Of a stretch of DNA of 64,000 nt, positions 16,376-25,531 are shown piece after piece. Location of the stretch: the NCBI GenBank assembly GCA_039816045.1, contig JBCBYB010000007.1:62001-126000 (forward strand). Reading direction: 5' to 3'. The stretch is from Thermohalobaculum sp039816045 (lineage in GTDB: Bacteria; Pseudomonadota; Alphaproteobacteria; Rhodobacterales; Rhodobacteraceae). Below the pieces are notes generated by a model that worked only from the letters and a program-made list of their open reading frames with translations, was not told the origin of the DNA and did no database searches. The position numbers were made by a program, and so were the translations under genes. Within the stretch, counting starts at the first letter, position 1. The number at the start of each line of letters is the position of its first letter.

Positions 16376-17083
16376 ATGCTGGACGGGATGACCAAGAAGT
16401 TGTTGGCCGAGGCGTTCGGCACGTTTTGGCTTGTACTCGGTGGCTGTGGGAGTGCGGTGCTCGCGGCCGGGGTCCCGGATGTCGGTATCGGGTGGCTTGG
16501 TGTGTCGTTCGCGTTCGGGCTGACGGTCATGACGATGGCCTACGCGGTCGGTCCAATCTCTGGCGGCCATTTCAACCCAGCCGTATCGGTCGGGCTCGCG
16601 GTCGCTGGCCGTTTCGATAAGGCGGAACTCGGACCCTACATCGGAGCACAGGTCGGGGGCGCGATCGCCGCCGCCTTCGTGCTCTACGCCATCGTTTCAG
16701 GGCAGGCCGACTTCGAAGGCACGGGAGGGTTCGCCTCAAACGGTTACGGTGAGCTTTCGCCTGGTGGCTATGGCCTTGGCGCGGTCCTGCTCATGGAGAT
16801 CGTGATGACCGCTGCATTCCTGGTCATCATCCTCGGCGCGACGGCCAAGGGCTCTCCGGCCGGGTTTGCCCCGATCGCCATCGGCCTTGGGCTGGTGCTG
16901 ATCCACCTCATCTCCATCCCGGTCAGCAACACCTCGGTGAACCCGGCGCGCTCGACCGGTGTGGCGCTGTTGGCTGAGACCGGGGCGTTCAACCAGCTCT
17001 GGGCGTTCTGGGTTGCGCCCCTCATCGGTGGGGCGCTCGGTGGCCTTTTGTGGAGCCGCCTCCTTGCTTCGGATGACAGCTGA
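16376..17083 (+). CDS. aqpZ: Aquaporin Z-like water channel
   Basis: AqpZ is a tetrameric inner-membrane water channel. The 235-residue product has six hydrophobic segments and the two half-helix NPA motifs, GGHFNPAVS after the second segment and SVNPARSTG after the fifth. The Arg after the second NPA is the selectivity-filter residue, and the family hallmark GTFWLVLGGCGSAVLA is at the N-terminus. ATG 16376 has GGAGGAC eight bases upstream; an in-frame ATG lies four codons later. It sits 65 bases after the Rieske gene and overlaps the next small gene by eleven bases, which suggests an osmoprotectant or osmotic context. Confidence 0.93.
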   Translation: MLDGMTKKLLAEAFGTFWLVLGGCGSAVLAAGVPDVGIGWLGVSFAFGLTVMTMAYAVGPISGGHFNPAVSVGLAVAGRFDKAELGPYIGAQVGGAIAAAFVLYAIVSGQADFEGTGGFASNGYGELSPGGYGLGAVLLMEIVMTAAFLVIILGATAKGSPAGFAPIAIGLGLVLIHLISIPVSNTSVNPARSTGVALLAETGAFNQLWAFWVAPLIGGALGGLLWSRLLASDDS

Positions 17084-17318
17084 CCCGTCCTCGATCGATC
17101 TGGACAAGCAGGGCCTGGACCGGGCCTTGCTCGATGCCCATGCCCGAGACGACGGTTCGGCACTCGTTGGCCTCTACGCACGAGCTGCTGACCTTGCGAA
17201 CGACACAGAGGCGGCAGCCTTCTTCCTCACCCACGCTTATGTCTTTGCGCTAGAGACCGGAGACCCAGCGTCAGAGGAGCTTCATTGCCGGTTGAGAGCT
17301 CTAGGTCGCGAGGAGTAG
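17073..17318 (+). CDS. Small protein overlapping the aquaporin gene, function unknown
   Basis: The ATG at 17073 opens an 81-residue frame inside the last codons of aqpZ, in a different frame. The product is acidic and helical: DDGSALVGLYARAADLANDTEAAAFFLTHAYVFALETGDPASEELHCRLRALGREE. It has a single Cys and no membrane segment. The layout of paired helices recalls a TPR unit. It is probably translated from the same messenger as aqpZ. Short size and no identified family keep the confidence moderate. Confidence 0.6.
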   Translation: MTADPSSIDLDKQGLDRALLDAHARDDGSALVGLYARAADLANDTEAAAFFLTHAYVFALETGDPASEELHCRLRALGREE

Positions 17319-17438
17319 CGGCCTTTCTTTTGACCCGCTTATAGGCCGATCCCTGCAGTATTGGATCTAAATTGGGTCAATCTCCACGGTCCGGACGCCA
17401 AAAAATGTCGGATTCCGCGCCCCTCATGCCGCCAGAGG

Positions 17439-17465
17439 CAAGCGGGCGGGTTTGAAACCTGCTTG
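17439..17465 (+). promoter_or_regulatory. Inverted repeat before the dimethylglycine/sarcosine operon
   Basis: CAAGC and GCTTG flank an inner GGTTT-G-AAACC palindrome, with an asymmetric four-base insertion on the left, 31 bases before the ATG of the dehydrogenase gene. The position suits an operator or the top of an mRNA leader hairpin. No regulator gene lies beside it, so assignment is weak. Confidence 0.28.
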
Positions 17466-17496
17466 AGTGATGAAAGCAAAACCCGGGAGGCCCGCC

Positions 17497-19923
17497 ATGA
17501 ATTCCACCGCACGCGTCGTCGTCATTGGGGGCGGCGTCGTCGGTTGCTCCGTTCTCTACCATCTGGCTCGTGCCGGCTGGACCGATGTCATGCTGATCGA
17601 GCGCTCCGAGTTGACGAGCGGCAGCACCTGGCACGCGGCGGGCGGTTGCCACACGATCAACGGTGATCCGAACGTGGCGAAGCTCCAGAAGTACACCATC
17701 GACCTCTACAAGGAGATCGAGGAGCTCTCGGGCCAAGCGACGGGCTTCCATATGACGGGCGGCGTGATGCTCGCGGCCACCGAAGAACGGTTCGACTGGC
17801 TGAAATCGACGGCCGCCAAAGGGCGCTACCAAGGCATCGAAGCGGAGGTCGTCGGCCCCGACCGGCTGCATGAGGAGATGCCGCTGCTCGACCCGAGCCA
17901 GTTCGTCGGCGGGCTGATCACCGTGGTCGACGGCCACCTCGACCCCTCCGGCGTGACCCATGCCTATGCCAAATCGGCGCGCAAGCTCGGGGCTGCGATC
18001 CACACGCACACCATGGTCTCGGGGCTCACCCGCTCGCGTGAGGGCGGGTGGATCGTGCACACCGACAAGGGCGATGTGGCGTGTGAGCATATCGTGAACG
18101 CGGGCGGGCTCTGGGCGCGCGAGGTGGGCCGCATGGTGGGCCTCGAGCTGCCGGTGCTCGCCATGGAGCACATGTATCTCCTGACCGAGGACATGCCCGA
18201 AGTCGCTGAGATCAACGAGAAGACCGGCAAGGAGGTCGTCCACGCGGTCGATTTCGATGGCGAGCTGTATCTGCGCCAGGAGCGCGGCGGCATGTTGATG
18301 GGCACCTATGAGAAAGCCTGTGTGCCCTGGTCGGAGCGTGAGACGCCGTGGGAATTCGGGCACGAACTGTTGCAGCCGGATATCGACCGGATCGCGCCGA
18401 GCCTGGAGGTGGGCTTCGAGCACTTCCCCGCTTTCCAGAACGCCGGCATCAAGCAGATCATCAACGGGCCCTTCACGTTTGCGCCCGATGGCAACCCGCT
18501 TGTGGGGCCGATCCGTGGGCTGCCCGGGTTCTGGTCGGCCTGCGGCGTGATGGCGGGCTTTTCCCAAGGCGGCGGCGTGGGCCTTGCGCTGGCGAACTGG
18601 ATGACCGAGGGCGATCCGGGCTTCGATGTCTGGGCGATGGACATCGCGCGGTATGGCGACTGGGCGACCATGGCCTACACCAACCCGAAGGTGCAGGAGA
18701 ACTATTCCCGGCGGTTCTCGATCAAGTTCCCGAATGAGGAGCTGACGGCGGCGCGTCCTTACAAGACCACACCGATCTATGACCGGCTCTCGGCATTGGG
18801 GGCGCAATGGGGGGACAGCTGGGGCCTCGAGGTGCCGCTCTGGTTCTCGCCTGACGGCACGAAGGACCAGTTCTCCTGGCGCCGCTCGACCGATTTCCCG
18901 CATGTGAAGGCCGAGGTCGCCGCGGTTCGCGAGGGCGTGGGCTGCATGGAGATCTCCGGGTTCTCCAAGTTCTCCGTCACCGGTTCGGGGGCGCGGGCGT
19001 GGCTCGACAAAATGCTCGCCTGCAAGATCCCGAAACCCGGCCGCATGACCTTGGCCCCCATGCTCAAGCAGGACGGCAAACTGATCGGCGACCTCTCCGT
19101 CTCATGCTGGTCCGATGAGGGCTTCTTCCTAGCAGGCTCCGGCATGGCGGAGGAGTACTACCTCCGCTGGTTCCATGATCATCTGCCGACCGACGGCTCG
19201 GTCAGCGTGCAGGCACTGGGGCTTTCCTACTCCGGTCTCTCCATCGCGGGGCCGAAATCGAGGGAGCTGCTGTCGCGCTTGACCAGGGACGATGTTTCCA
19301 ACCAGGCGTTCCGGTTTATGGCGATCCGCGAGATGGATCTCGGATATGCGCCCTGCCAGGTGGCCCGTGTGAGCTTCACCGGCGATCTCGGCTATGAGAT
19401 CTGGATGAAGGCGGAGTATCAGCGCCATGTCTTCGAGCGGATCCGAGAGGCGGGCGCCGATCTGGGCCTGAAGATGTTCGGTCTGCGCGCGCTTAATGCC
19501 ATGCGGCTGGAGAAGAACTTCGGTGGGTGGGCGCGGGAGTACCGTCCGCTTTACGGCCCGCTCGAAGCCGGGCTCGACCGCTTCGTCGCCTATGAGAAAC
19601 CAGCGGACTTCATCGGCAAGGCCAGTGCGCTTGCCGAGCGCGACAGCGGCGGGACGCTGCGGCTCAAGACCTTCGTGCTGGAGGCCAAAGACGCTGATGT
19701 GATCGGGGACGAGCCGATTTATCTCGGTGGCGATTGTGTCGGCTGGGTCACCTCCGGGGGCTTTGCGCACAACTCCGGCGCGTCGATGGCGATGGGTTAT
19801 GTGCCCAAGGAGCATGCTGCGGCGGATGGCCCGTGGCAGATTGAGCTGCTGGGTGAGATGCTGCCGGCGGCGCTCCAGCATGCGCCGATCTGGGATGCCA
19901 ATGCAGAGAGGATGCGCGGCTGA
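17497..19923 (+). CDS. Dimethylglycine/sarcosine dehydrogenase-like GcvT-family flavoprotein
   Basis: The 808-residue product is a two-part flavoenzyme. The N-terminal half is a D-amino-acid-oxidase-type FAD domain starting VVVIGGGVVGCSVLYHLARAG, with ERSELTSGSTWHAAGG, where the His is the likely covalent FAD attachment as in dimethylglycine dehydrogenase. The C-terminal half (from about residue 430) is the GcvT/aminomethyltransferase-like folate domain, seen in GVGCMEISGFSKFSVTG, YSGLSIAGPKSRELL and CQVARVSFTGDLGYEIW. Such enzymes demethylate N-methylglycines and hand the carbon to tetrahydrofolate. It is the first gene before soxB (one-base overlap). Dimethylglycine as substrate is inferred from context; a GGGAGG site supports the start. 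Confidence 0.85.
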   Translation: MNSTARVVVIGGGVVGCSVLYHLARAGWTDVMLIERSELTSGSTWHAAGGCHTINGDPNVAKLQKYTIDLYKEIEELSGQATGFHMTGGVMLAATEERFDWLKSTAAKGRYQGIEAEVVGPDRLHEEMPLLDPSQFVGGLITVVDGHLDPSGVTHAYAKSARKLGAAIHTHTMVSGLTRSREGGWIVHTDKGDVACEHIVNAGGLWAREVGRMVGLELPVLAMEHMYLLTEDMPEVAEINEKTGKEVVHAVDFDGELYLRQERGGMLMGTYEKACVPWSERETPWEFGHELLQPDIDRIAPSLEVGFEHFPAFQNAGIKQIINGPFTFAPDGNPLVGPIRGLPGFWSACGVMAGFSQGGGVGLALANWMTEGDPGFDVWAMDIARYGDWATMAYTNPKVQENYSRRFSIKFPNEELTAARPYKTTPIYDRLSALGAQWGDSWGLEVPLWFSPDGTKDQFSWRRSTDFPHVKAEVAAVREGVGCMEISGFSKFSVTGSGARAWLDKMLACKIPKPGRMTLAPMLKQDGKLIGDLSVSCWSDEGFFLAGSGMAEEYYLRWFHDHLPTDGSVSVQALGLSYSGLSIAGPKSRELLSRLTRDDVSNQAFRFMAIREMDLGYAPCQVARVSFTGDLGYEIWMKAEYQRHVFERIREAGADLGLKMFGLRALNAMRLEKNFGGWAREYRPLYGPLEAGLDRFVAYEKPADFIGKASALAERDSGGTLRLKTFVLEAKDADVIGDEPIYLGGDCVGWVTSGGFAHNSGASMAMGYVPKEHAAADGPWQIELLGEMLPAALQHAPIWDANAERMRG

Positions 19924-21194
19924 TGAAAGGCTACTCGCTCTGGCAGGTCATCAAGAACGGCTTGAACGGTCAGTCCTATTGGGACCCGGTCTGGGGCCGG
20001 CCCGAGCCGAAGGCTTATTACGACGTCATCATCGTCGGCGGCGGCGGGCACGGGCTCGCCACCGCCTACTACCTCGCCAAGGAGCACGGCATCCGCAATG
20101 TCGCGGTGCTCGAGAAAGGCTGGCTAGGCGGCGGCAATGCGGGGCGCAACACCACCATCGTCCGCTCCAACTACATGATCCCCGGGAACACCGAGTTCTA
20201 CGAGCACTCGCTGCAGCTTTGGGAGAACCTGAGCCACGAGCTGAACTACAACGTCATGTTCAGCCAGCGGGCCCATGTGAACCTGGTCTTCACGCCCGGG
20301 CAGCGAGACGCAATGGCTCGGCGCTACAACATCATGCGCCTGAACGGGATCGACGGAGAATATTGGGACCAAGACACGCTGCGCCGCCGGGTGCCGGAGA
20401 TGTCCATCGACCAGGGTCGCTATGAGGTTCTGGGCGCCTATGTCCAACCGCGGGCGGGCACAGCGCGCCATGACGCGGTGAACTGGGGTTTTGCTCGGGC
20501 CGCGACGGCGCTGGGGGTCGATATCCTCCAGAACACGGAGGTCACGGGGTTCGTCCGCAAGAACGGCGCGGTGGTCGGGGTCGAGGTACGCCGCGGCGCG
20601 GCGACCCACGAGATCTATGCCGACAAGGTTGGGCTCGCGGTTGCCGGGCACACCAGCGTGCTGGCGCACAAGGCGGGTCTCGGGAAACTGCCGATCGAGA
20701 CGCACAAGCTCCAAGCCTATGTCTCGGAGCCGATCAAACCGATCCTCGATTGTGTGGTCGTGTTCGGCGGCCCGGGGCACTTCTATATCAGCCAGTCCGA
20801 CAAGGGCGGCATGGTCTATGGCGGCGATCTCGACGGCTACAACTCCTATGCGCAGAAGGGGAACCTGCCGGTCTATTCGGATGTGGCAGCGAACTGCATG
20901 GCCGTGATGCCCTGCCTCGGACGCGTGAAACTGCTGCGGCAATGGGCGGGCGTGATGGACATGTCGATGGACGGCTCGCCGTTCATCACCAAGACCGACG
21001 TCCCCGGGCTCTACCTGAACGCCGGTTGGTGCTATGGGGGGTTCAAGGCCACGCCGGGCTCGGGCCACGTGTTCGCCCACACAATCGCAAAGGACGAACC
21101 GCACTCCGCGAACCGCCGCCTGACGCTCGACCGCTATCGGGCGGGTCGGCAGATCGACGAGTCCGGCCACGGCCCGTTCCCGAAGGCGCATTGA
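19923..21194 (+). CDS. soxB: Sarcosine oxidase subunit beta
   Basis: The beta subunit of heterotetrameric sarcosine oxidase carries the FAD site where sarcosine is oxidised to glycine. The 423-residue product shows VIIVGGGGHGLATAYYLAKEHG as the FAD-binding motif, followed by GWLGGGNAGRNTTIVRSNYM and MRLNGIDGEYWDQDTLRRRVPEM, and the C-terminal GWCYGGFKATPGSGHVFAHTIAKDEPH, all typical. The start is the ATG that overlaps the upstream stop (TGATG). The Sox complex normally comprises beta, delta, alpha and gamma, all present in this order with one extra gene after soxB. Confidence 0.95.
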   Translation: MKGYSLWQVIKNGLNGQSYWDPVWGRPEPKAYYDVIIVGGGGHGLATAYYLAKEHGIRNVAVLEKGWLGGGNAGRNTTIVRSNYMIPGNTEFYEHSLQLWENLSHELNYNVMFSQRAHVNLVFTPGQRDAMARRYNIMRLNGIDGEYWDQDTLRRRVPEMSIDQGRYEVLGAYVQPRAGTARHDAVNWGFARAATALGVDILQNTEVTGFVRKNGAVVGVEVRRGAATHEIYADKVGLAVAGHTSVLAHKAGLGKLPIETHKLQAYVSEPIKPILDCVVVFGGPGHFYISQSDKGGMVYGGDLDGYNSYAQKGNLPVYSDVAANCMAVMPCLGRVKLLRQWAGVMDMSMDGSPFITKTDVPGLYLNAGWCYGGFKATPGSGHVFAHTIAKDEPHSANRRLTLDRYRAGRQIDESGHGPFPKAH

Positions 21195-21197
21195 TCC

Positions 21198-21635
21198 ATG
21201 GCGCTTGAGGTGAGAACCGCGGGGACGGAAGACCGCCCGCTCCTCGTGACCTTGAGTTCGCAGCTCTGGGAGGACGAGGGCGGCGAACGCATGCCTCGCA
21301 CGTTTTTCGAGCGGCGGATGGAAACGCTGCTTTCCGACGGCTACGCGGCGGAGATTTTCACCGAAGCCGGCCAACCGGTCGGCTACGTCCTCTGGCGTGA
21401 CGATGGCGACCGGCTCTATCTCCGTCAGGTGTTTGTCAGCCGTGACCACCGTCGTCAGGGCATCGGTCGCGCAATGTTTAAAACGCTGCTCGGAGGACGC
21501 CTCCCGCAGCGGGACATGATCAAGATTGACGTCATCGACGGCAACGAAACCGCCCTCGCCTTCTGGCAAGAGCTTGGCTTCATGCGGATGGGGGCGGCGA
21601 TGGCGCTGCCACTGCGTTCGCTCGGGGAGACTTGA
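21198..21635 (+). CDS. GNAT-family N-acetyltransferase inside the sox operon
   Basis: The 145-residue protein has the GNAT acetyl-CoA-binding motif in LYLRQVFVSRDHRRQGIGRAMFKTLL (Arg/Gln-x-x-Gly-x-Gly/Ala) and a typical ending NETALAFWQELGFMRMGAAMALPL. The N-terminus starts EVRTAGTEDRPLLVTLSSQLW. It is placed between soxB and soxD with gaps of three and one bases, so it is transcribed and coupled with the oxidase genes. The substrate is unknown; an amine or amino acid related to the pathway is possible. The sox genes usually run soxB-soxD directly, so this is an insertion in the operon. Confidence 0.87.
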   Translation: MALEVRTAGTEDRPLLVTLSSQLWEDEGGERMPRTFFERRMETLLSDGYAAEIFTEAGQPVGYVLWRDDGDRLYLRQVFVSRDHRRQGIGRAMFKTLLGGRLPQRDMIKIDVIDGNETALAFWQELGFMRMGAAMALPLRSLGET

Positions 21636-21636
21636 T

Positions 21637-21912
21637 ATGCTGCGCATCCGGTGCCCGATCTGTGGGCTGCGCGACCACACCGAGTTCGTCTATGAGGGCG
21701 ATGCGACGGTGCAGTACCCGGCGCTCGACGCCTCCGAAGACGCCTGGTTCGATGCGGTTTTCCTGCGGGAGAACCCGCGCGGGCCCCATGCCGAACTGTG
21801 GCATCACACCGGCGGCTGCCGGTCGCTGTTGGTGGTGGAGCGCGACACGCTGACCCATGAGATCCGCTCTGTGCGCCTCGCGCATCAGGCGACGGCGGAG
21901 GCGATCGAATGA
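21637..21912 (+). CDS. soxD: Sarcosine oxidase subunit delta
   Basis: The delta subunit is a small zinc-binding structural subunit of heterotetrameric sarcosine oxidase. The 91-residue product begins LRIRCPICGLRDHTEFVYEG, giving the Cys-x2-Cys zinc pair, and later LWHHTGGCRSLLVVERDT with His and Cys to complete the site, exactly the family pattern. The start is the ATG at 21637 one base after the acetyltransferase stop, and its end overlaps the soxA start by four bases (ATGA). Confidence 0.94.
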   Translation: MLRIRCPICGLRDHTEFVYEGDATVQYPALDASEDAWFDAVFLRENPRGPHAELWHHTGGCRSLLVVERDTLTHEIRSVRLAHQATAEAIE

Positions 21913-24896
21913 CCGGACAGAGGCTCGCGACCGGCGGGGTGATCGACCGTGCCCACCGGATCAGCTTCACCTGGGACGGTCGGCGCATGAACGGCCATCC
22001 GGGCGACACTCTCGCCTCGGCGCTGATTGCGAATGGCGAGAGGGTGGTCGCCCGCGGCTTCAAGTACCACCGTCCACGGGGTGTTATGGCTGCGGGCCCA
22101 GAGGAGGGCGGCGCGCTTGTGACGACCGGGACTGGCGCGCGGCGTGTGCCGAACGTGAAAGCGCCGGAGGTGGAACTCTACCAGGGTCTCACCGCATCCG
22201 GTCAGAACGCCTGGCCCTCTGTGCGCTTCGATCTCGGTCAGGTGAATGACCTGATGGGGCGCTTCTTTGCAGCGGGGTTCTACTACAAGACGTTCTTCGG
22301 GGCCTCGGGTAAGGGCACCTGGGAGTGGATGCAGTTCGAGAAGGTGATCCGACAGGCTGCGGGGATGGGCGCCGCCAGCCGGGAAGCGGATCCGGACGCC
22401 TATGAGATCGTCCACGGGTTCTGCGATGTTCTGGTGATTGGCTCTGGACCATCCGGTCTTGCTGCGGCCGAACAGGCGGCCAGTGACGGGCTCGACGTGA
22501 TCCTGGCGGAACAGGACTTTGCGCTCGGCGGGCAGCTGATCGGTTCCGCCGAAACCGTGGAAGGCGCGACGGCGGCAGGTTGGCTCGAGGCCCATAGCCG
22601 TCCGCTCGCCAAAGCCCGGGTGCTTTCCCGGACGACGGCCATCGGGCTCTATGACAGCAATGTCGTCGGGCTCTACGAGCGCGTCACCGATCATATGCGC
22701 GACCCGGACGAGGCGCTGCCCCGCGGGCGGCTGCACATCATTCGTCCCGGCGCAGTCATCTTGGCGACCGGTGCGATCGAACGGCCCTTTGCTTTTGGGA
22801 ACAACGATCGTCCTGGGGTGATGATGGCCGGTGCCGTCGCCCGTTATGCTGAGCGCTTCGGAGTTGTGCCCGGCAAGAGTGCGGCCATCGCCACGACGAA
22901 CGACAGCGGTTACCGGGCGGCGCATGCGCTGGCGGCTGCGGGGGTACGGACCACGGTGCTCGACGCCCGAGATCGGCCCGGTGCCGCAGCTGAAGAAGCC
23001 CTGGCAGCGGGGGTCGAAGTCCACACGAGTGCGCTGCCCATCGAGGTGACCGGACGCACCGGAATGGACGGGCTCGACTGGGGGACAAAAAGCGCCGGTG
23101 CGTTGCGTTCAAAGGGGCGGATTTACCGGGATTGCCTCGGGGTCTCCGGCGGCTGGTCCCCGGCGATCCACCTTGTTTGTCATCGTGGGGTAAAGCCCGT
23201 CTGGCACGAAGAGCTGCAGTGTTTCCTCTCGGGCGCACCACCGGAGGGGGTCTCGCTGACCGGTGCAGCAGCAGGCGTGTTCGAAACCGACGCTGCGGTG
23301 TCCCATGCCCGTGCCGTGACAGCGGAGGCCGTCGGCCGTCTCACCGGGCGCCGCCGGGCCGCGCCTAACTTGCCGGGGCCGAGCGGCCTCGGCGAGATCG
23401 CGCCCGTGTTTGAGGTGCGCGTTCCTGGCCGTAAGCTCAAGAGCTTTGCCGATCCGCAGCACGACGTGACCACCGAGGATGTCCGTCAGGCGGCGCGCGA
23501 GGGCTATGTCAGCGTCGAGCATATGAAGCGCTACACCACCCTCGGCATGGCCACCGATCAGGGCAAAACGGGGGGTGTGCTGGGTCTCGCGGTTCTCGCC
23601 GACGCGCTCGGCCAGACGATCCCAGAGACGGGGATCACCACCTTCCGCCCGCCCTATACGCCGACGCCGATCGGGGTGTTCGCAGGCCGGGCACGGGGCG
23701 CGCATTGGCGGCCGACCCGCCGCACGCCGATGCAGGCGGAGCAAGAGGCGGCGGGTGCTGTCTTCACCGATGCCGGGCTGTGGAAGCGTGCCTGGTACAC
23801 GCCGCTTGACGGTGAGACGCTCGCCGAGGCCTATGTCCGCGAGGCCACCCTCGTGCGTGAGAGCGTCGGCATGGTCGATGTCACCACCCTCGGTAAGATC
23901 GCGGTGCAAGGACCCGATGCGGCGGAGCTCTTGAACCGGGTCTACGTCAACGGATTTGCCAAGCTGCCGGTGATGAAGTGCCGCTACGGGGTGATGCTGC
24001 GGGATGACGGCATTGTCTATGATGACGGGGTGACCTGGCGGCTCGGGGAGCACGAGTTCCTGATGACCGCGACCACGGCCCAGGCCGCAGGGGTCCTCGC
24101 TTGGCTCGAGACGCTGCTGCAGACCCGTTGGCCCGAGCTTCGGGTGAACGTTGCCTCCACAACCGATCAATGGGCTGGGATTGCGGTTGCCGGGCCAAAG
24201 GCGCGGGCGGCACTGGAGCCCCTGGTCGCCGATGCGATGGACAATGAGGCGCTGCCCTTCATGGGCATTCTGCGCAGCCATGTCACCGTTGAGGGCGGCC
24301 AGATCCCGGTTCTGATTGCCCGGATCAGCTTTTCGGGCGAGATGGCCTATGAGGTCTACACGCCATCGGACTACGGCCCGGCCCTCTGGCGCGCGATCCA
24401 CACGCGGGTGGCGGCCGAAGGCGGAGCGCCTTACGGCATGGAGGCGCTCGGTGCGCTCCGGATCGAGAAGGGTCATGTCACCCATGCCGAGCTGGACGGA
24501 CGGGTGACGCTGGAAGATGCTGGGCTCGGTCGCATGGCGTCCACCAAGAAGCCGTTCATCGGCCAGGCGTTGCGCCAGCGTCCCGATCTCGCGCGTTCCG
24601 ACCGTCCGCAGCTCGCGCATTTCGAGCCGGTCGACCCGGATCAGCGCTTCTCTATCGGTGCCATCGTCTGCGAGCCCGAGCATGTGGAGGGCCACGGCAT
24701 CGGCTGGATCACCGGCGTGACGGTCGCACCGGCCTTTGGGGGACGCTGGATCGGCATCGGACTGGTGAACGGTGGCCCGGAGGCTTGGGATGGCCGCGAG
24801 GTGGTCATCGCCGACCCGGTGCGTGGGAAAGAGTGCCGGGCGCGGGTCTTCCCAGCCCACCGATACGATCCGAAAGGGGAGCGGATGCATGGCTGA
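21909..24896 (+). CDS. soxA: Sarcosine oxidase subunit alpha
   Basis: The alpha subunit, 995 residues, binds NAD and tetrahydrofolate and shares a covalent FMN with beta. The N-terminal part contains ISFTWDGRRMNGHPGDTLASAL and KYHRPRGVMAAGPEEGGALV, a 2Fe-2S-like fold without the cysteines, then VIGSGPSGLAAAEQAASDG (dinucleotide motif) and MMAGAVARYAERFGVVPG. The C-terminal 380 residues are a GcvT-type folate domain with VGMVDVTTLGKIAVQGPDAAELLNRVY and AYEVYTPSDYGPALW. The folate site transfers the oxidised methyl group as 5,10-methylene-tetrahydrofolate. It ends eight bases into the soxG start. Length matches the family (about 1000 residues). Confidence 0.95.
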   Translation: MTGQRLATGGVIDRAHRISFTWDGRRMNGHPGDTLASALIANGERVVARGFKYHRPRGVMAAGPEEGGALVTTGTGARRVPNVKAPEVELYQGLTASGQNAWPSVRFDLGQVNDLMGRFFAAGFYYKTFFGASGKGTWEWMQFEKVIRQAAGMGAASREADPDAYEIVHGFCDVLVIGSGPSGLAAAEQAASDGLDVILAEQDFALGGQLIGSAETVEGATAAGWLEAHSRPLAKARVLSRTTAIGLYDSNVVGLYERVTDHMRDPDEALPRGRLHIIRPGAVILATGAIERPFAFGNNDRPGVMMAGAVARYAERFGVVPGKSAAIATTNDSGYRAAHALAAAGVRTTVLDARDRPGAAAEEALAAGVEVHTSALPIEVTGRTGMDGLDWGTKSAGALRSKGRIYRDCLGVSGGWSPAIHLVCHRGVKPVWHEELQCFLSGAPPEGVSLTGAAAGVFETDAAVSHARAVTAEAVGRLTGRRRAAPNLPGPSGLGEIAPVFEVRVPGRKLKSFADPQHDVTTEDVRQAAREGYVSVEHMKRYTTLGMATDQGKTGGVLGLAVLADALGQTIPETGITTFRPPYTPTPIGVFAGRARGAHWRPTRRTPMQAEQEAAGAVFTDAGLWKRAWYTPLDGETLAEAYVREATLVRESVGMVDVTTLGKIAVQGPDAAELLNRVYVNGFAKLPVMKCRYGVMLRDDGIVYDDGVTWRLGEHEFLMTATTAQAAGVLAWLETLLQTRWPELRVNVASTTDQWAGIAVAGPKARAALEPLVADAMDNEALPFMGILRSHVTVEGGQIPVLIARISFSGEMAYEVYTPSDYGPALWRAIHTRVAAEGGAPYGMEALGALRIEKGHVTHAELDGRVTLEDAGLGRMASTKKPFIGQALRQRPDLARSDRPQLAHFEPVDPDQRFSIGAIVCEPEHVEGHGIGWITGVTVAPAFGGRWIGIGLVNGGPEAWDGREVVIADPVRGKECRARVFPAHRYDPKGERMHG

Positions 24897-25464
24897 GCGT
24901 GTCTCTGCATTGGAGGGCCATCTCGGGGCGCGACGCCTCGGCAGCGTAGGCGAGGCGGGTGCGGGCGTCGTGCTTTCCGAGCAGCGGATCGGCAGCCTCT
25001 GGCAGCTCGCTTCCTGGCCGGATCGTCTCAGCACGGTCGGCGCAACCGCAGCGGCGCTAGCGGGTGCTGAGAACGCTCCCGCGCCCGGACGTGTCGCAGT
25101 CGGATCGCATGGTCGGCTGATCCGCGTCGAGGCGTTGAAATGGCTGCTGGAGCGCCCAGCGGGTGCAGAGGATCCGTCGCTGCCGATTGAGAATGGTACG
25201 GTGCTAGACCTCACCCATGCCCGCACGCTGATCCGGATCGAAGGGTCGGCCGCCTCTGAACTGATCGCCCGCCTGGTGGCCATCGATATCCGGCCCGTGG
25301 AGTTTCCGGAGGGTGCTGCCGCGCAGACCGCCTACCACGGCGTCGGTCTGACCCTAATCCGGCGCGGCAAAGGCTTTGATATCCTGGTCTTCCGCAGCTT
25401 CGCGCTCACGCTTTGGGAGGAATTGGCCGAGATCGGCGCGCAGTTCGGCTGCGAGATCGCCTGA
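24889..25464 (+). CDS. soxG: Sarcosine oxidase subunit gamma
   Basis: The 191-residue gamma subunit is the fourth Sox component and is related to the folate-type GcvT fold. The sequence reads VVLSEQRIGSLWQLASWPD at the front and ENGTVLDLTHARTLIRIEGSAASELIARLVAIDIRPVEFPEG, with a late QTAYHGVGLTLIRRGKGFDILVFRSFALTLWEEL, all as expected for SoxG. The start is the ATG at 24889 inside the end of soxA. It closes the operon begun at 17497; efp follows after 67 bases and is likely a separate unit. Confidence 0.93.
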   Translation: MAERVSALEGHLGARRLGSVGEAGAGVVLSEQRIGSLWQLASWPDRLSTVGATAAALAGAENAPAPGRVAVGSHGRLIRVEALKWLLERPAGAEDPSLPIENGTVLDLTHARTLIRIEGSAASELIARLVAIDIRPVEFPEGAAAQTAYHGVGLTLIRRGKGFDILVFRSFALTLWEELAEIGAQFGCEIA

Positions 25465-25531
25465 CCGCCCTTGTCGCCTGGGCATGGGCCGGGCTATAGG
25501 GCGAACGGTTTATCAGCGCGAGGGCGTCCCT

